Source: Streptomyces sp. NBC_01231 (GTDB lineage: Bacteria; Actinomycetota; Actinomycetes; Streptomycetales; Streptomycetaceae). From it: a stretch of 64,000 nt of DNA. The DNA lies in the NCBI GenBank assembly GCA_035999765.1, contig CP108521.1:7998001-8062000 (forward strand), read 5' to 3'. Positions within the stretch are counted from its first letter, which is position 1, and each line of letters opens with the position of its first letter. The translations under genes were made by a program, and so were the position numbers. This document shows positions 1 to 11,552 of the stretch, one piece after another. The notes beneath the pieces are model-generated. The model was not told the origin of the DNA and searched no databases. It saw nothing but the letters and a program-made list of their open reading frames with translations.

Positions 1-733
1 CCGGGTAACCGGCCTCGGCACAGCCCTCGCCCCAAGAAGTGATCCCTGCCAGGACGCCTCCGATGAGGAAGGGGCCGCCGCTGTCGCCCTGGCAGGTGTC
101 GACGCCACCGGAGGTGTATCCGGCGCAGACCATGTCGCTCGCGATGAAGTCGGAGCCGTAGGAGCTCGCACAGCTGGTGTTGGAGACCGTCGGCACGGTC
201 GCGGTGCGCAGCTGGTTGGAGGAGCTGCCGTTCGCGGAGGTGGTGCCCCAGCCCACGATGCGGGCGGTGGTGCCGGCCGCGTAGATGCTGGTCTGGGAGG
301 AGGAGACGTACGACGCCGTGGTGTAGGGCATCGACGTCGACAGCGTCAGCACGGCCACGTCGTCGCCGTTGGTGGCGTCCGTGTAACTGGGGTGGACCCA
401 GATCTTGCTGACTCTGCTGACCGTGCCGTTGGTGCCGTTGAGGTAGGTGCGGCCACCCACCACGCGGACGCTGCTGGTGGTTTCGCCGACCATGCAGTGC
501 GCCGCGGTGACGACCTTGGTGGGCGAGACCAGGGTGCCGCCGCAGAACTGGTTCTGCGAGGCGTCCGTGATCTGCATCATGAACGGGTAGGCGGTCGTGG
601 TGGTCGTCGTACCGCCCACGATGGGCTGGGGAGCGGCGACGGCGGCGGGGGAGCCGATCAGCGCGGTCGTGGCGGCGGCAGCGGTGGCCGCCAGGACAGC
701 GGCGGTCTTCTTGGCGCGGTCGAGCCCGAACAT
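1..733 (-). CDS. Secreted trypsin-like serine protease (S1 family), 3' end beyond window
   Basis: Exported protease that would cleave proteins outside the cell, probably after Arg/Lys as trypsins do. Read on the minus strand, the protein has a positively charged signal peptide rich in Ala (about the first 35 residues, ending near AVAAPQP), then the mature start IVGG. The catalytic triad is present: His in TAAHC, Asp in GDDVAVL and Ser in GDSGGP. Cysteine spacing is typical of the family. About 244 codons are visible; streptomycete trypsins are near 260 residues, so only the last few are missing at the window edge. ATG at 733 has AGGAG just upstream; an in-frame ATG at 745 is the alternative. 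It lies next to a LAL regulator gene that reads in the same direction toward it. Confidence 0.93.
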   Translation of the reverse strand, partial: MFGLDRAKKTAAVLAATAAAATTALIGSPAAVAAPQPIVGGTTTTTTAYPFMMQITDASQNQFCGGTLVSPTKVVTAAHCMVGETTSSVRVVGGRTYLNGTNGTVSRVSKIWVHPSYTDATNGDDVAVLTLSTSMPYTTASYVSSSQTSIYAAGTTARIVGWGTTSANGSSSNQLRTATVPTVSNTSCASSYGSDFIASDMVCAGYTSGGVDTCQGDSGGPFLIGGVLAGITSWGEGCAEAGYP

Positions 734-867
734 GAGTCTCCTCATTGGGGGTTGCCGGTGGGGGTCGCGCGGGTGGGGGTGGTGCACGGGGGTCTCGGGA
801 CCGACCCCCGTATGACCGGGCGAGCGGCACGTCCCTCACGCTAGAACCCGGAAGTTCCCCTTCCCAA

Positions 868-883
868 TGAGGGAACCCCCTAG
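868..883. promoter_or_regulatory. Imperfect dyad upstream of the trypsin gene
   Basis: On the minus strand this reads CTAGGGGGTTCCCTCA, an imperfect dyad about 125 bp upstream of the trypsin start, next to the perfect palindrome CCCCTAGGGG (877-886). It resembles the CTxGGG...CCC layout bound by some LuxR-type regulators of streptomycetes. Assignment to a protein is inference. Confidence 0.35.
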
Positions 884-981
884 GGGAGTTGGGCAGGGAA
901 AACCCTCGGTCGGCCCTGTCCGAACCCCCGCGTGGGACGCCGAAACATCCCGGAAACCCGCTGGCTCACGTGCTCACGTGC

Positions 982-3792
982 TCACGTCGTACGGCGGCCC
1001 GCCGCCAGTCTGACGATGTCCACCCGCGACCGGATCCCGAGCTTGCGGTAGACCCGGGTCAACGTCGCCTCCACCGTCTTGACGCTGATGAACAGCCGCC
1101 CGGCTATCTCCCGGTTGGTGGCGCCCTCCATGACCAGCGCGGCGACCTGACGCTCCATCGCGGCCAGTCCGTCCAGCGCGTCGAGCGCGGGCGCGGGGAC
1201 CACGGCCGGTTCGGCCGGCGGCGGCACCGTGGCGGCCTCCACCTGCCGCAGCCAGGGCAGCGCCCGGCAGCGCCGGAACAGCCGCGCCGCCTCGTCGTAC
1301 GACGTCGGTCCCGGCCGCCGGGTGCGCAGCGCGGCCAGTGCGAACGCGGCCCGCGCCTCCTCCAGGCCGTAGCCCAGCTTGGCGAGCCGGTCCTGCGCCG
1401 AGGTCAACTGCCCGAGGGCGGCCTCGTGTTGTCCGCGGGCCGCCCGCACCAGTGCCTCCGCGCGGTCCAGTACGGCGAGCACGCACTCGCGGCGCAGCCG
1501 CAACGCGTGCTCGCGGGTCACGGTGATGAGGTCCTGCGCCTCGGCGAGTTCACCGGTGCGGACGAGGGATTCGGCGAGGTCGCCGTGCCAGCGTCCGCGC
1601 GCCGGGTCGGTGATGCCGAGCCCGAGCTCCAACTCCCGTACCCGGCGCAGCGACCGGGCCGCTCCCGGGGCGTCCCCGGCCACCAGCTGGGCGTGACCGA
1701 GGGCGGCCAGGGCCCGCGAGACGTACATCTGGTCGCCGTCCACCTCGGCATGGTCCGCGGCCTCCCGGGCCAGCGCGAGCGCCCGGTCGACGTCCCCGCC
1801 GGCCGCCTCCGCGAACGAGGTGAGCAGCGCGGAGGCCACCTCGCCGATGCCGGAGTCACGGGCCAGCCGCAGGCTCTCCCGGGCCAGGTCGAGGGCCCGG
1901 CCGCAGTGCCCTGAGCGCAGTTCCGTCTCCGCGACCAGCCGCAGGAAGTGCACCTCGCTCTCGACCATGCCGCGCCGGCGCACCTCGCGCAGCAGCGCGG
2001 TCACGGTGGTGCGGGCCTCGGCCAGCTGGTCGCTCATCAGCAGCCACCGGAACCGGGTCAGCCCCGGCCCGTTGTGATGACACGCCACCTGCGGGTCCTG
2101 GGGTTCCCTGAGCGCCCGGTTGATGGTCGTGGGGGCGTCGGGATGGCCCATCAGGGTCTCCGTCTGGGCCTGGAAGGCGAGGGCCAGCAGTTCGGTGCGC
2201 CGGTCACCGGCCCGCGCGGCCAGCTCGGCCGCGTGCGCTGCCTGCTCCCGTCCCTCCGCGAAGTCGCCCTGGACGACCAGGCCACGCCAGGCCAGCTGGT
2301 AGTGGACCAGGGCGAGCAGCCGCGGGTCGTCGCCCGCGTCGGCCAGCGCCTGCGGGAAGACGGCGTCGACGTCCCCGAGGGCCTGCCCGGCGGACTCGAT
2401 GACCACCATCCAGGCCCGAACCCGGTCCGCGGGCACGGTCGCCCGGGTCAGCACCTCCCCGGCGATGTCCCGCGCCAGGTCCACCTCACCGGCGGTGATC
2501 GCGTCCTCCGCGGCCTGCAACCGCCGCTCGTCCGGCCCCGGCACGGTGTCGGCCGGGGTGTGCCGGGCCGCCAGCAGCCCCAGCGACGCGGCCACCGAGG
2601 GGGCACCGCGGTCCCGGGCCTGGGTGGCGGCCTCGGCGAGCCTGGCCGCCACCTCCGGGTCGGTTCCGGTGGTCGCCAGCGCCAGATGCCGGGCCCGCTC
2701 GATGGGATCGGAGGCCGCCGTGGACAGCGCGCCGTGCGCGGCCCGCCGCTCCTGCGCGGGGGCCTCCGCGTACAGCGCCGCCGAGATCAGCGGATGCGCG
2801 AACCGTACGGCGGGCCCCTCCGGCTCCGTCGCCAGCAGCCCGAGGGCCGCCGCCTGCGCGGTCTCCGCCTCGGCGTTGTCCCGGCCGGCCGCGTGCAACA
2901 GCGCCAGCGTGGGGCGGGCGCCCGCGCTGGCCACCAGCAGGGTGCGACGGGCCTCGTCGGAGAGCATCTCCAGCCGGTTGAGCACCAGGGCCCGCAGCGA
3001 GGTGGGTACGTGCAGGGGCTCGCCGGGCCGGGGCGGGGTCGGGTTCTCGGCCAGCGCCCGGCCCAGTTCCAGTGCGAACAGCGGGTTGCCGCCGCTGGTG
3101 CGGTGGATGTCCCGGGCGGTGGAGCGCGGCAGACCGGTGTAGCCGCGGTGGACCAGCAGCTCGGACACCTGGGTGCGGGAGAGCGGGTTGAGCCGGATCG
3201 CCAGACTGTCCGGGGGCAACGCGCGTAGATGCCGGTCGTACTCCTGTCCCTCCGTCCGCACCGCGCACAGCAGCTGGACGGGGGTGTCGCCGAGGCGGCG
3301 GGCGGCGAAGCCGAGGAGCTCCGCGCTGGCCGGATCCAGCCACTGGAGGTCGTCCGCGACGACCAGGACGGGGCCCTCGGCGGCGAGTGCGCGCAGCACG
3401 GACAGTACGGCCAGACGCAGGGCCAGCCCGTCGCGCTGGAGGGTGGACTCGCCGCGGCCGGTGAGCGCCGACTCCAGGGCGGTGCGCTGGGCGGCGGGCA
3501 GCCGGCCGGACACCTTGTCGACGACCAGGCCGAGGAGGTCGGCCAGAGCCAGGAAGGGGAGATGGGATTCCGACTCGGTGGCGGAGCAGCGCAGGACGGT
3601 GCCGGCCGTGCCGGTGTATTCGGCCGCCAAACTCCGCAGGACCGTCGATTTCCCTATTCCGGCCGGGCCGTGGAGCAGCACGCTGCCGCCGCGGACGAGC
3701 TGCTCACGCGCGGTGGTGAACAGCTCCTCCCTGCCGATCAGCAGGTCGGGGCGGCATCGGGCAGGCTCCTTGAAGTCCCGTCGCACGGTCAC
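982..3792 (-). CDS. LAL-type LuxR family transcriptional regulator with AAA ATPase domain
   Basis: Large ATP-binding transcription activator of the LAL/MalT class. N-terminal AAA domain: Walker A GPAGIGKST at about residues 42-50 and Walker B VLVVADDLQWLD near residue 145. The middle of the protein is a long helical TPR-like region. A LuxR HTH occupies the last 65 residues (AAMERQVAALVMEGATNREI, then SVKTVEATL). Length 936 residues is normal for LALs. The ATG at 3792 gives a complete ATPase N-terminus. It is transcribed toward the trypsin gene with about 240 bp between, so it may control that gene; this is inference. Long open frames on the opposite strand are GC-bias shadows. Confidence 0.93.
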   Translation of the reverse strand: MTVRRDFKEPARCRPDLLIGREELFTTAREQLVRGGSVLLHGPAGIGKSTVLRSLAAEYTGTAGTVLRCSATESESHLPFLALADLLGLVVDKVSGRLPAAQRTALESALTGRGESTLQRDGLALRLAVLSVLRALAAEGPVLVVADDLQWLDPASAELLGFAARRLGDTPVQLLCAVRTEGQEYDRHLRALPPDSLAIRLNPLSRTQVSELLVHRGYTGLPRSTARDIHRTSGGNPLFALELGRALAENPTPPRPGEPLHVPTSLRALVLNRLEMLSDEARRTLLVASAGARPTLALLHAAGRDNAEAETAQAAALGLLATEPEGPAVRFAHPLISAALYAEAPAQERRAAHGALSTAASDPIERARHLALATTGTDPEVAARLAEAATQARDRGAPSVAASLGLLAARHTPADTVPGPDERRLQAAEDAITAGEVDLARDIAGEVLTRATVPADRVRAWMVVIESAGQALGDVDAVFPQALADAGDDPRLLALVHYQLAWRGLVVQGDFAEGREQAAHAAELAARAGDRRTELLALAFQAQTETLMGHPDAPTTINRALREPQDPQVACHHNGPGLTRFRWLLMSDQLAEARTTVTALLREVRRRGMVESEVHFLRLVAETELRSGHCGRALDLARESLRLARDSGIGEVASALLTSFAEAAGGDVDRALALAREAADHAEVDGDQMYVSRALAALGHAQLVAGDAPGAARSLRRVRELELGLGITDPARGRWHGDLAESLVRTGELAEAQDLITVTREHALRLRRECVLAVLDRAEALVRAARGQHEAALGQLTSAQDRLAKLGYGLEEARAAFALAALRTRRPGPTSYDEAARLFRRCRALPWLRQVEAATVPPPAEPAVVPAPALDALDGLAAMERQVAALVMEGATNREIAGRLFISVKTVEATLTRVYRKLGIRSRVDIVRLAAGRRTT

Positions 3793-3957
3793 CGCTCCCC
3801 TCCGTGTGTCGTGTCCGGGCCAATGTTAGGCAACGGACAATGGAATTCGGCCGAAACGCGGTGGTGAGGGAAATAACAACGTGATGGCTGAGAGAAATGC
3901 GGAGCTGTCACACATGAACAACCCGCCGACGGATCCGGGGCGCCGTCTCCCGCCCGC

Positions 3958-4794
3958 CTACGGCAACCACCCGGCCCGACGTGCGGCGACGACCGCCTCG
4001 CCGCGGGTCCGCGCCCCGAGCTTCCGCATGGCCGAGCGGAGATACGCCTTGACCGTCTCGGCGGTCACCCCCAGCCGTTCGGCGGCCATGGCGTTCGTCG
4101 CCCCGGCCGCGACGCACGCCAGCACATCCACCTCACGAGGTGCGGGCCCCGCCCCTTCGGCCGGTCGGGTCCCCGCGATCAGCAGCCCACAGGCGTCCAG
4201 CAACTCCGTCCGCAACGCGGGGTCCGTGATCCGCGGGGCAAGGGCCCGCAGCGCCGCGTGCGCCTCCCGGACCTGCTCCCAGGCGGCCCCCTCCCGAGCG
4301 GCCGGGGCCGGCTCGGCGCGCGCGGCGATCACCAGGTCCCGCGCCTCGTCCGCGACGACCAGCGCCTGCTCCACGTCCCGCGCGGCGTCCACGGCCGCGC
4401 CGAGCGTGCGGTCACCGAGCGGCCGGGCGTCGCGCAGGGCACCGTAGAGCACACCGCGCACCCGGCGTCGTACCACGACGGGCACCGCCAGCACCGAGCG
4501 CAGGCCCTCGGCGGCGACGGCGGTGTCGTACTCGTGGCTGATCTGCTCCGAGCAGGAGTAGTCCGTCACCGCGCACGGACGGCCCAGCGCCACCGCCCGG
4601 CCGCCCAGGCCGTTGCCCGAGGTCACCGTGAGCGCGCTGAGGGCGGGGGTGGCCGTGCCGTTCAGTTCGCTGATGCGCATCTGGCGGCGGCCGGACTCCA
4701 CCAGGCCGCCGAAGGCCACCGGGAGGCCGGTCGTACGCCGCAGCCGCACCAGCGCACCGCGGATCTCCGCCGACTGCGACACCTCTGCTGTCAC
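3958..4794 (-). CDS. GAF-domain LuxR-type transcriptional regulator
   Basis: Putative one-component regulator, 278 residues. The N-terminal two thirds resemble a GAF sensor fold (GLPVAFGGLV, then GLRSVLAVPVVVRRRVRGVL). The last 65 residues form a LuxR/GerE HTH (REVDVLACVAAGATNAMAAE, then TAETVKAYLRSAMRKLG). GTG at 4794 is chosen because it follows a purine-rich GAAGGGGCGAG site; a GTG at 4782 is possible. It is divergent from the acyl-CoA ligase pair (intergenic 4795-4908), so it is probably their regulator. Open frame continues far upstream, but that part is antisense to the ligase gene. Confidence 0.88.
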   Translation of the reverse strand: MTAEVSQSAEIRGALVRLRRTTGLPVAFGGLVESGRRQMRISELNGTATPALSALTVTSGNGLGGRAVALGRPCAVTDYSCSEQISHEYDTAVAAEGLRSVLAVPVVVRRRVRGVLYGALRDARPLGDRTLGAAVDAARDVEQALVVADEARDLVIAARAEPAPAAREGAAWEQVREAHAALRALAPRITDPALRTELLDACGLLIAGTRPAEGAGPAPREVDVLACVAAGATNAMAAERLGVTAETVKAYLRSAMRKLGARTRGEAVVAARRAGWLP

Positions 4795-4908
4795 CTGCTC
4801 GCCCCTTCGCTGAGGCACACACCCCCGTTCGGGGGTAGTGAGACCTGCACCACGGATTACACGATGGCAGAGAGCCGCCCGGCAATGGTCCGGCACCCAG
4901 GAGGACAG

Positions 4909-6579
4909 ATGACATCGGCCACGGAGCTGTTCCGCAGCGCGCGGGACTTCCTGCTGGAACACCGCGAGGACTACGCCACGGCGTACGAGGGCTTCGCCTG
5001 GCCCCGCCCCCGGTACTTCAACTGGGCGCTCGACTGGTTCGACGAGATCGCGGACGGAAACGACCGGACCGCGCTGCACATCGTCGAGGAGGACGGCTCC
5101 GAGATCCGCCTCTCCTTCGCCGAGCTGTCCGAGCGGTCCGACCGGGTCGCGAACCTGCTGCGCGAGCGCGGGGTCGGTGCCGAGGACCGGATCCTGGTCA
5201 TGCTGGGCAACCAGGTCGAGCTGTGGGAGACGGCGCTCGCCGCCATGAAGCTGCGGGCCGTCGTCATCCCGGCGACCCCGCTGCTCGGCCCCGCCGACCT
5301 GTGCGACCGGGTCGAGCGCGGGAACGTGCGTCACGTCCTCGTGCGGGCCGAGGACGCCGACAAGTTCGACGACGTGCCCGGCGACTACACGCGCACCGCC
5401 GTCGGCGGCGTGCCGGAGGGCTGGCAGCCGTACGAGGACGCCTACGCCTCCTCCGCCGAGTTCCTGCCCGACGGGCCGACCCTCGCCGACGACCCCCTGA
5501 TGCTCTACTTCACCTCCGGTACGACGGCCCGCCCCAAGCTCGTCGAGCACACCCACACCTCGTACCCGGTCGGGCACCTGGCGACCATGTACTGGATCGG
5601 CCTGAAGCCCGGCGACGTGCACCTGAACATCTCCTCGCCCGGCTGGGCCAAGCACGCCTGGTCGAACCTGTTCGCGCCGTGGAACGCGGAGGCGACCGTG
5701 TTCATCCACAACTACACGCGCTTCGACCCGGCCCGGCTGATGGCGGAGATGGACCGCGCCGGCGTGACCACGTTCTGCGCCCCGCCGACCGTGTGGCGCA
5801 TGCTCATCCAGGCCGACCTGACCCAGCTGCGCACCCCGCCCCGCGAGATCGTCGCGGCCGGCGAGCCCCTCAACCCCGAGGTCATCGAGCGGGTCCGCCG
5901 GACCTGGGACGTGACCGTACGGGACGGCTTCGGGCAGACGGAGACGGCGGTCCAGGTCTCCAACAGCCCCGGCCAGCCCCTCAAGACCGGCTCCATGGGC
6001 CGGCCCAGTCCCGGCTACCGCGTCGAGATCCTCGACCCGGTCTCGGGAGCCCCCGGCGCGACGGAGGGCGAGATCGCGCTCGACCTGTCCGCGCGGCCGG
6101 TCGGTCTGATGACCGGCTACCACGGCGACGCCGACCTCACGACGGAGGCGATGGCCGGCGGCTACTACCGCACCGGGGACATCGGCGCGCGGGACGCCGA
6201 GGGCTACATCACCTACGTGGGCCGCGCCGACGACGTCTTCAAGGCATCCGACTACAAGATCAGCCCCTTCGAGCTGGAGAGCGTGCTCCTGGAACACGAG
6301 GCGGTGGCGGAGGCGGCCGTCGTGCCCGCGCCGGACGAGCTGCGGCTCGCCGTCCCGAAGGCCTACGTGGTGCTGGCGGAGGGCTGGGAGCCCGGCCCCG
6401 ACACCGCGAAAGTGCTGTTCGAGCACTCCCGACAGGCGTTGGCACCCTACAAGCGTGTGCGCCGCCTGGAGTTCGCGCCCCTGCCCAAGACCGTCTCCGG
6501 CAAGATCCGCCGCATCGAACTGCGCGAGGCCACGGCCGCGGGTTCGGACGCCGAGTACCGCGAGGAGGACTTCCGGTGA
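4909..6579 (+). CDS. AMP-dependent acyl-CoA synthetase/ligase
   Basis: ANL-superfamily ligase that activates a carboxylic acid as acyl-AMP and transfers it to CoA. 556 residues, resembling medium-chain/ACSM-type acetyl- and acyl-CoA synthetases. Motifs: the ATP-binding loop [12 protein letters not shown] near residue 200, GFGQTET (A5), YYRTGDIG (A7), [10 protein letters not shown] (A8), and [10 protein letters not shown] with its catalytic Lys near residue 530 (A10). ATG at 4909 has AGGAGGA three bases upstream. The stop overlaps the GTG of the next ligase (GTGA), so the two are translationally coupled. The substrate cannot be read from sequence. Confidence 0.92.
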   Translation: MTSATELFRSARDFLLEHREDYATAYEGFAWPRPRYFNWALDWFDEIADGNDRTALHIVEEDGSEIRLSFAELSERSDRVANLLRERGVGAEDRILVMLGNQVELWETALAAMKLRAVVIPATPLLGPADLCDRVERGNVRHVLVRAEDADKFDDVPGDYTRTAVGGVPEGWQPYEDAYASSAEFLPDGPTLADDPLMLYFTSGTTARPKLVEHTHTSYPVGHLATMYWIGLKPGDVHLNISSPGWAKHAWSNLFAPWNAEATVFIHNYTRFDPARLMAEMDRAGVTTFCAPPTVWRMLIQADLTQLRTPPREIVAAGEPLNPEVIERVRRTWDVTVRDGFGQTETAVQVSNSPGQPLKTGSMGRPSPGYRVEILDPVSGAPGATEGEIALDLSARPVGLMTGYHGDADLTTEAMAGGYYRTGDIGARDAEGYITYVGRADDVFKASDYKISPFELESVLLEHEAVAEAAVVPAPDELRLAVPKAYVVLAEGWEPGPDTAKVLFEHSRQALAPYKRVRRLEFAPLPKTVSGKIRRIELREATAAGSDAEYREEDFR

Positions 6580-8282
6580 GCGGAAACCAAACGCACTCGC
6601 GCTCGCAGGGAACGAGCGGACCGCCGCGCGAGGGCGCGGCCGGCGGAGTGTCGTACCCCCACAAGCCCGACGGACTGTCGTACACCCACGGGACCGGTGA
6701 CACCGCGCTGCTCGGTGACACCATCGGCGCCAACCTGGACCGGGCGGTCGCGGCCTGGCCGGAGCGCGAGGCCCTCGTCGACGTGCCGTCCGGGCGGCGC
6801 TGGACGTACGCCCGATTCGCCGCGGACGCCGACCGGTTGGCGTCCGCGCTGCTGGCGAGCGGGGTCGTCAAGGGCGACCGGGTGGGAATCTGGGCGGTCA
6901 ACTGCCCCGAGTGGGTGCTCGTCCAGTACGCCACCGCCCGCATCGGCGCGATCATGGTGAACATCAACCCGGCCTACCGCACCCACGAGGTCGAGTACGT
7001 CCTCCAGCAGGCCGGCATCTCCCTGCTCTTCGCCTCCCTCAGCCACAAGAGCAGCGACTACCGGGCGATGGTCGACCAAGTCCGGGGCAGATGCCCGCAG
7101 TTGCGGGAAGTGGCGTACTTCGGTGACCCCAGCTGGGAGGCGCTGATCGGCCGCGCGACCCCCGAGGCCCGGTACGAGGACCTGTCCTGCGACGACCCGA
7201 TCAACATCCAGTACACCTCGGGCACCACCGGCTTCCCCAAGGGTGCCACCCTCTCCCACCACAACATCCTCAACAACGGTTATTTCGTCGGGGAGTTGGT
7301 CGGGTACTCCGAACAGGACCGGATCTGCGTCCCGGTGCCCTTCTACCACTGCTTCGGCATGGTGATGGGCAACCTGGCCGCGACCTCGCACGGCGCCTGC
7401 ATGGTCATCCCCGCCCCCTCCTTCGACCCCGCGGCCACCCTGCGCGCGGTCCAGCAGGAGAGCTGCACCTCCCTGTACGGCGTCCCCACCATGTTCATCG
7501 CGGAGTTGAACCTCCCCGACTTCGCCACGTACGACCTCTCCTCGCTGCGCACCGGCATCATGGCCGGCTCGCCCTGCCCGGTGGAGGTGATGAAACGGGT
7601 GGTCGCCGAGATGCACATGGCGGAGGTCTCCATCTGCTACGGCATGACGGAGACGTCCCCGGTGTCCCTGCAGACGCGGCGGGACGACGACCTGGAGCAC
7701 CGCACGGCCACGGTCGGCCGCGTCCTGCCGCACGTCGAGGTCAAGGTCGTCGACCCGGCCGGAGTCACCCAACCACGCGGCACCGCAGGGGAGTTGTGCA
7801 CCCGCGGCTACAGCGTGATGCTCGGCTACTGGAGCGAGCCCGAGAAGACCGCCGAGGCCGTCGACCCGGGCCGCTGGATGCACACCGGAGACCTCGCGAT
7901 GATGCGCGAGGACGGGTACGTCGAGATCGTCGGCCGGATCAAGGACATGATCATCCGGGGCGGCGAGAACATCTACCCGCGCGAGATCGAGGAGTTCCTC
8001 TACGCCCATCCGAGGATCGCGGACGTCCAGGTCGTCGGCGTACCGCACGAACGCTACGGCGAGGAGGTCCTCGCCTGCGTCATCCCGCGCGACCCGGCCG
8101 ACCCCCTCACCCTGGAGGAGCTGCGGGCCTTCTGCGAGGGGAAGTTGGCGCACTACAAAATCCCCAGCCGGCTCCAGATCCTCGACTCCTTCCCCATGAC
8201 GGTGTCCGGGAAGGTGCGGAAGGTGGAGCTGCGGGAGAAGTGGGCCGGGGAGACGTACGGCGGCGGGGGGCACGCCGGCTAG
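6576..8282 (+). CDS. Fatty-acyl-CoA ligase (FadD-like AMP-binding protein)
   Basis: Second ANL ligase, 568 residues. It carries [13 protein letters not shown] near residue 210, [32 protein letters not shown] and SGKVRKVEL near the C-terminus. The hinge and the GGENIYP signature are typical of fatty-acid/acyl-CoA ligases. GTG at 6576 overlaps the upstream stop by four bases and sits behind GAGGAGGAC, so this start is well supported. It is cotranscribed with the previous ligase. Its stop overlaps the convergent GNAT stop on a CTAG palindrome (8279-8282). Confidence 0.92.
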   Translation: MSGNQTHSRSQGTSGPPREGAAGGVSYPHKPDGLSYTHGTGDTALLGDTIGANLDRAVAAWPEREALVDVPSGRRWTYARFAADADRLASALLASGVVKGDRVGIWAVNCPEWVLVQYATARIGAIMVNINPAYRTHEVEYVLQQAGISLLFASLSHKSSDYRAMVDQVRGRCPQLREVAYFGDPSWEALIGRATPEARYEDLSCDDPINIQYTSGTTGFPKGATLSHHNILNNGYFVGELVGYSEQDRICVPVPFYHCFGMVMGNLAATSHGACMVIPAPSFDPAATLRAVQQESCTSLYGVPTMFIAELNLPDFATYDLSSLRTGIMAGSPCPVEVMKRVVAEMHMAEVSICYGMTETSPVSLQTRRDDDLEHRTATVGRVLPHVEVKVVDPAGVTQPRGTAGELCTRGYSVMLGYWSEPEKTAEAVDPGRWMHTGDLAMMREDGYVEIVGRIKDMIIRGGENIYPREIEEFLYAHPRIADVQVVGVPHERYGEEVLACVIPRDPADPLTLEELRAFCEGKLAHYKIPSRLQILDSFPMTVSGKVRKVELREKWAGETYGGGGHAG

Positions 8283-8782
8283 TCGCGGCGCATGCAGACC
8301 CTCGGCCACCGGTCGAGGCCGATGCTCGCCTCGTGGGTGCGGATCTCCCGTAGTCCAGGGGTGAGTTGGTCCTCGTCCAGGACGCGGAAGCCGAGGCGCG
8401 TGTAGTAGGGCGCGTTCCACGGCACCGTCGTGAAGGTGGTGAGGGTGAGACCGGTCAGGCCCTCCTCGCGTGCGCGGTCGGCGACGTGTGCGAGAAGGGT
8501 CCGGCCCACACCCCGGCGGGCGGCCCCGGGGTGCACCGACACCTGCTCCACATGGAAGGCGCCGTCCACGGGTTCGCCCATCAGATAGGCGACGGGACGG
8601 CCCGCGTCGTGGGCGGCCACCCACAGGTGTCCCGCCCTCCGGTACCGCTCCAGCACCTCCGGGGCGGGCGGCTCGTCCTCCGCGATCTCCGCCATGCCCA
8701 GTTCGCGGAAGGGGGCGCCGGCGGCGCGCTCGATGTCCTGGAGCAGCGGGAGCTCTCCGGCGGTGGCGGAACGGATGCGCAT
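8279..8782 (-). CDS. GNAT family N-acetyltransferase
   Basis: Acetyl-CoA-dependent N-acetyltransferase of 167 residues; the substrate is unknown. The GNAT core is clear: [20 protein letters not shown], with the acetyl-CoA pyrophosphate loop R-x-G-V-G-R, then LTLTTF and [12 protein letters not shown] near the C-terminus. ATG at 8782 (MRIRSA) begins the fold directly; the open frame extends upstream only through antisense sequence. Convergent with the FadD-like gene, sharing four bases. It follows the zinc-ribbon gene at 8833 on the same strand with about 50 bp between. Confidence 0.88.
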   Translation of the reverse strand: MRIRSATAGELPLLQDIERAAGAPFRELGMAEIAEDEPPAPEVLERYRRAGHLWVAAHDAGRPVAYLMGEPVDGAFHVEQVSVHPGAARRGVGRTLLAHVADRAREEGLTGLTLTTFTTVPWNAPYYTRLGFRVLDEDQLTPGLREIRTHEASIGLDRWPRVCMRRD

Positions 8783-8832
8783 CCGTCGAGTCTCGGGTAC
8801 GCCGAGGCGCCGCGCGAGCGATATGTCAGGGC

Positions 8833-9531
8833 TCAGGTCCCCGTGGTGTCGAGCTCGTCGGCGGGACTGTTGACCGGCTGCGGAACCCCGGTGGGGTTCA
8901 GCACGAACAGGGGGACGCCCAGACCGTCGGCGCGTGCACGGGCGTCGTCCGCGTACCCGGCGAGGGAGAAGTAGACGCAGTGCGAGGACTCCGTCATGGC
9001 CGTCAGCCACAGGCATTCCACGTCCCGCACGGAGGCCGGCCGCACGGCCGGGTCGACCTGGGCCAGCAGGCCGCGCGCGGCGATGCCGATACCGGAGGGC
9101 GGCCGCTGGTCGGCGCGGCGGATGTCCCGGTAGCCGAGCCGGCGCAGATAGAGGGCGGTCGCCGTGACCGCGTCCCGGGCGGAACGGATCGTCACGGACT
9201 GGAAGGGCCGCCGCGGTGCCGGAGTGGCTTCGGGGGCCGAGTCCGGGGGCGCCTCGGCGGGCGCCCCGGTCACCGTGACCCGCAGCACCGTCCCGCACGG
9301 ACAGCCCAGCTCCGGACACGGCCACTGGTCGCTGCGCCCGCAGGATGCGCAGCGCACGGTGATCCACTCCTCCTCCCAGGCGCGGTGGGTGACGGCGGTG
9401 GCCGTCCCGCGCCGGTCGAGGCGGGGGCTGACGGGCGCGCCGCACGCGCACGGATACGACGGTGCCGCGTAGAGATGCTCGCGCCGACAGGCCGGGCAGC
9501 GCACCGGAACGCTCTCGGACATGGCCCACAT
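8833..9531 (-). CDS. Uncharacterized zinc-ribbon protein with degenerate restriction-endonuclease-like C-terminus
   Basis: I do not recognise a named family. The N-terminal half has paired cysteine motifs (CPACRREH, CACG, CASCGRSDQWPCPELGCPCG), which fits two zinc ribbons. The C-terminal half reads like an Mrr/REase-like core (ARDAVTATALYLRRLGYRDI, then SGIGIAARGLLAQVD, then VYFSLAGYADDARARADGLG). The expected catalytic D and (E/Q)xK are replaced (GIGIA, AQVD), so it would be inactive. 232 residues from ATG 9531; the in-frame ATG at 9522 is an alternative. Upstream of the GNAT gene and probably cotranscribed. Divergent from gcl. The fold assignment is inference. Confidence 0.75.
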   Translation of the reverse strand: MWAMSESVPVRCPACRREHLYAAPSYPCACGAPVSPRLDRRGTATAVTHRAWEEEWITVRCASCGRSDQWPCPELGCPCGTVLRVTVTGAPAEAPPDSAPEATPAPRRPFQSVTIRSARDAVTATALYLRRLGYRDIRRADQRPPSGIGIAARGLLAQVDPAVRPASVRDVECLWLTAMTESSHCVYFSLAGYADDARARADGLGVPLFVLNPTGVPQPVNSPADELDTTGT

Positions 9532-9594
9532 CGTCCTCCAGGAAGCCCCCGCTTGTCCGTCTCTTGACTGCCTTCACCCACCCACTTACATTAA

Positions 9595-9630
9595 TTCCAG
9601 ATCGTAGAATTTATTTTCCATCATACGGAA
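9595..9630 (+). promoter_or_regulatory. Tandem 15-bp IclR/AllR-like operators upstream of gcl
   Basis: Two inverted repeats of form TTCC-N7-(G/A)GAA: TTCCAGATCGTAGAA (9595-9609) and TTCCATCATACGGAA (9616-9630), with starts 21 bp apart, 58 bp before gcl. The same pair, with the same spacing, precedes hyi at 14514-14549. In S. coelicolor the IclR-type repressor AllR is known to control gcl and hyi; that this is its site here is inference. Confidence 0.75.
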
Positions 9631-9687
9631 GTGCTCGCCGCGGGGCGCGACGGGAGTGCGAATCCGCCAGCCGAAGCAGGAGTACTG

Positions 9688-11472
<1,785 letters not shown>

Positions 11473-11510
11473 CAGCCGACAGCCGAAGTCGACAGTCACC
11501 TCACGAGGGG

Positions 11511-11540
11511 GGGGCGGCCCACTGCGGGGAGGGCCGCCCC
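11511..11540. terminator. Bidirectional hairpin after gcl
   Basis: GGGGCGGCCC (11511-11520) pairs perfectly with GGGCCGCCCC (11531-11540) around a 10-nt loop, between the convergent ends of gcl and the next gene. There is no T-run, as is usual in streptomycetes. Confidence 0.8.
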
Positions 11541-11552
11541 TGCGGTGTGCCC

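Noticed and set aside
1948..3228. Long + strand open frame opposite the LAL gene
   Set aside because: GC-rich codon shadow: no family match, Gly/Arg-rich low-complexity translation, and the minus strand gives a complete ATPase-LuxR protein.
4795..6426. N-terminal extension of the GAF-LuxR frame (about 540 codons)
   Set aside because: Antisense to the acyl-CoA ligase gene; the regulator begins at the GTG with a ribosome site at 4794.
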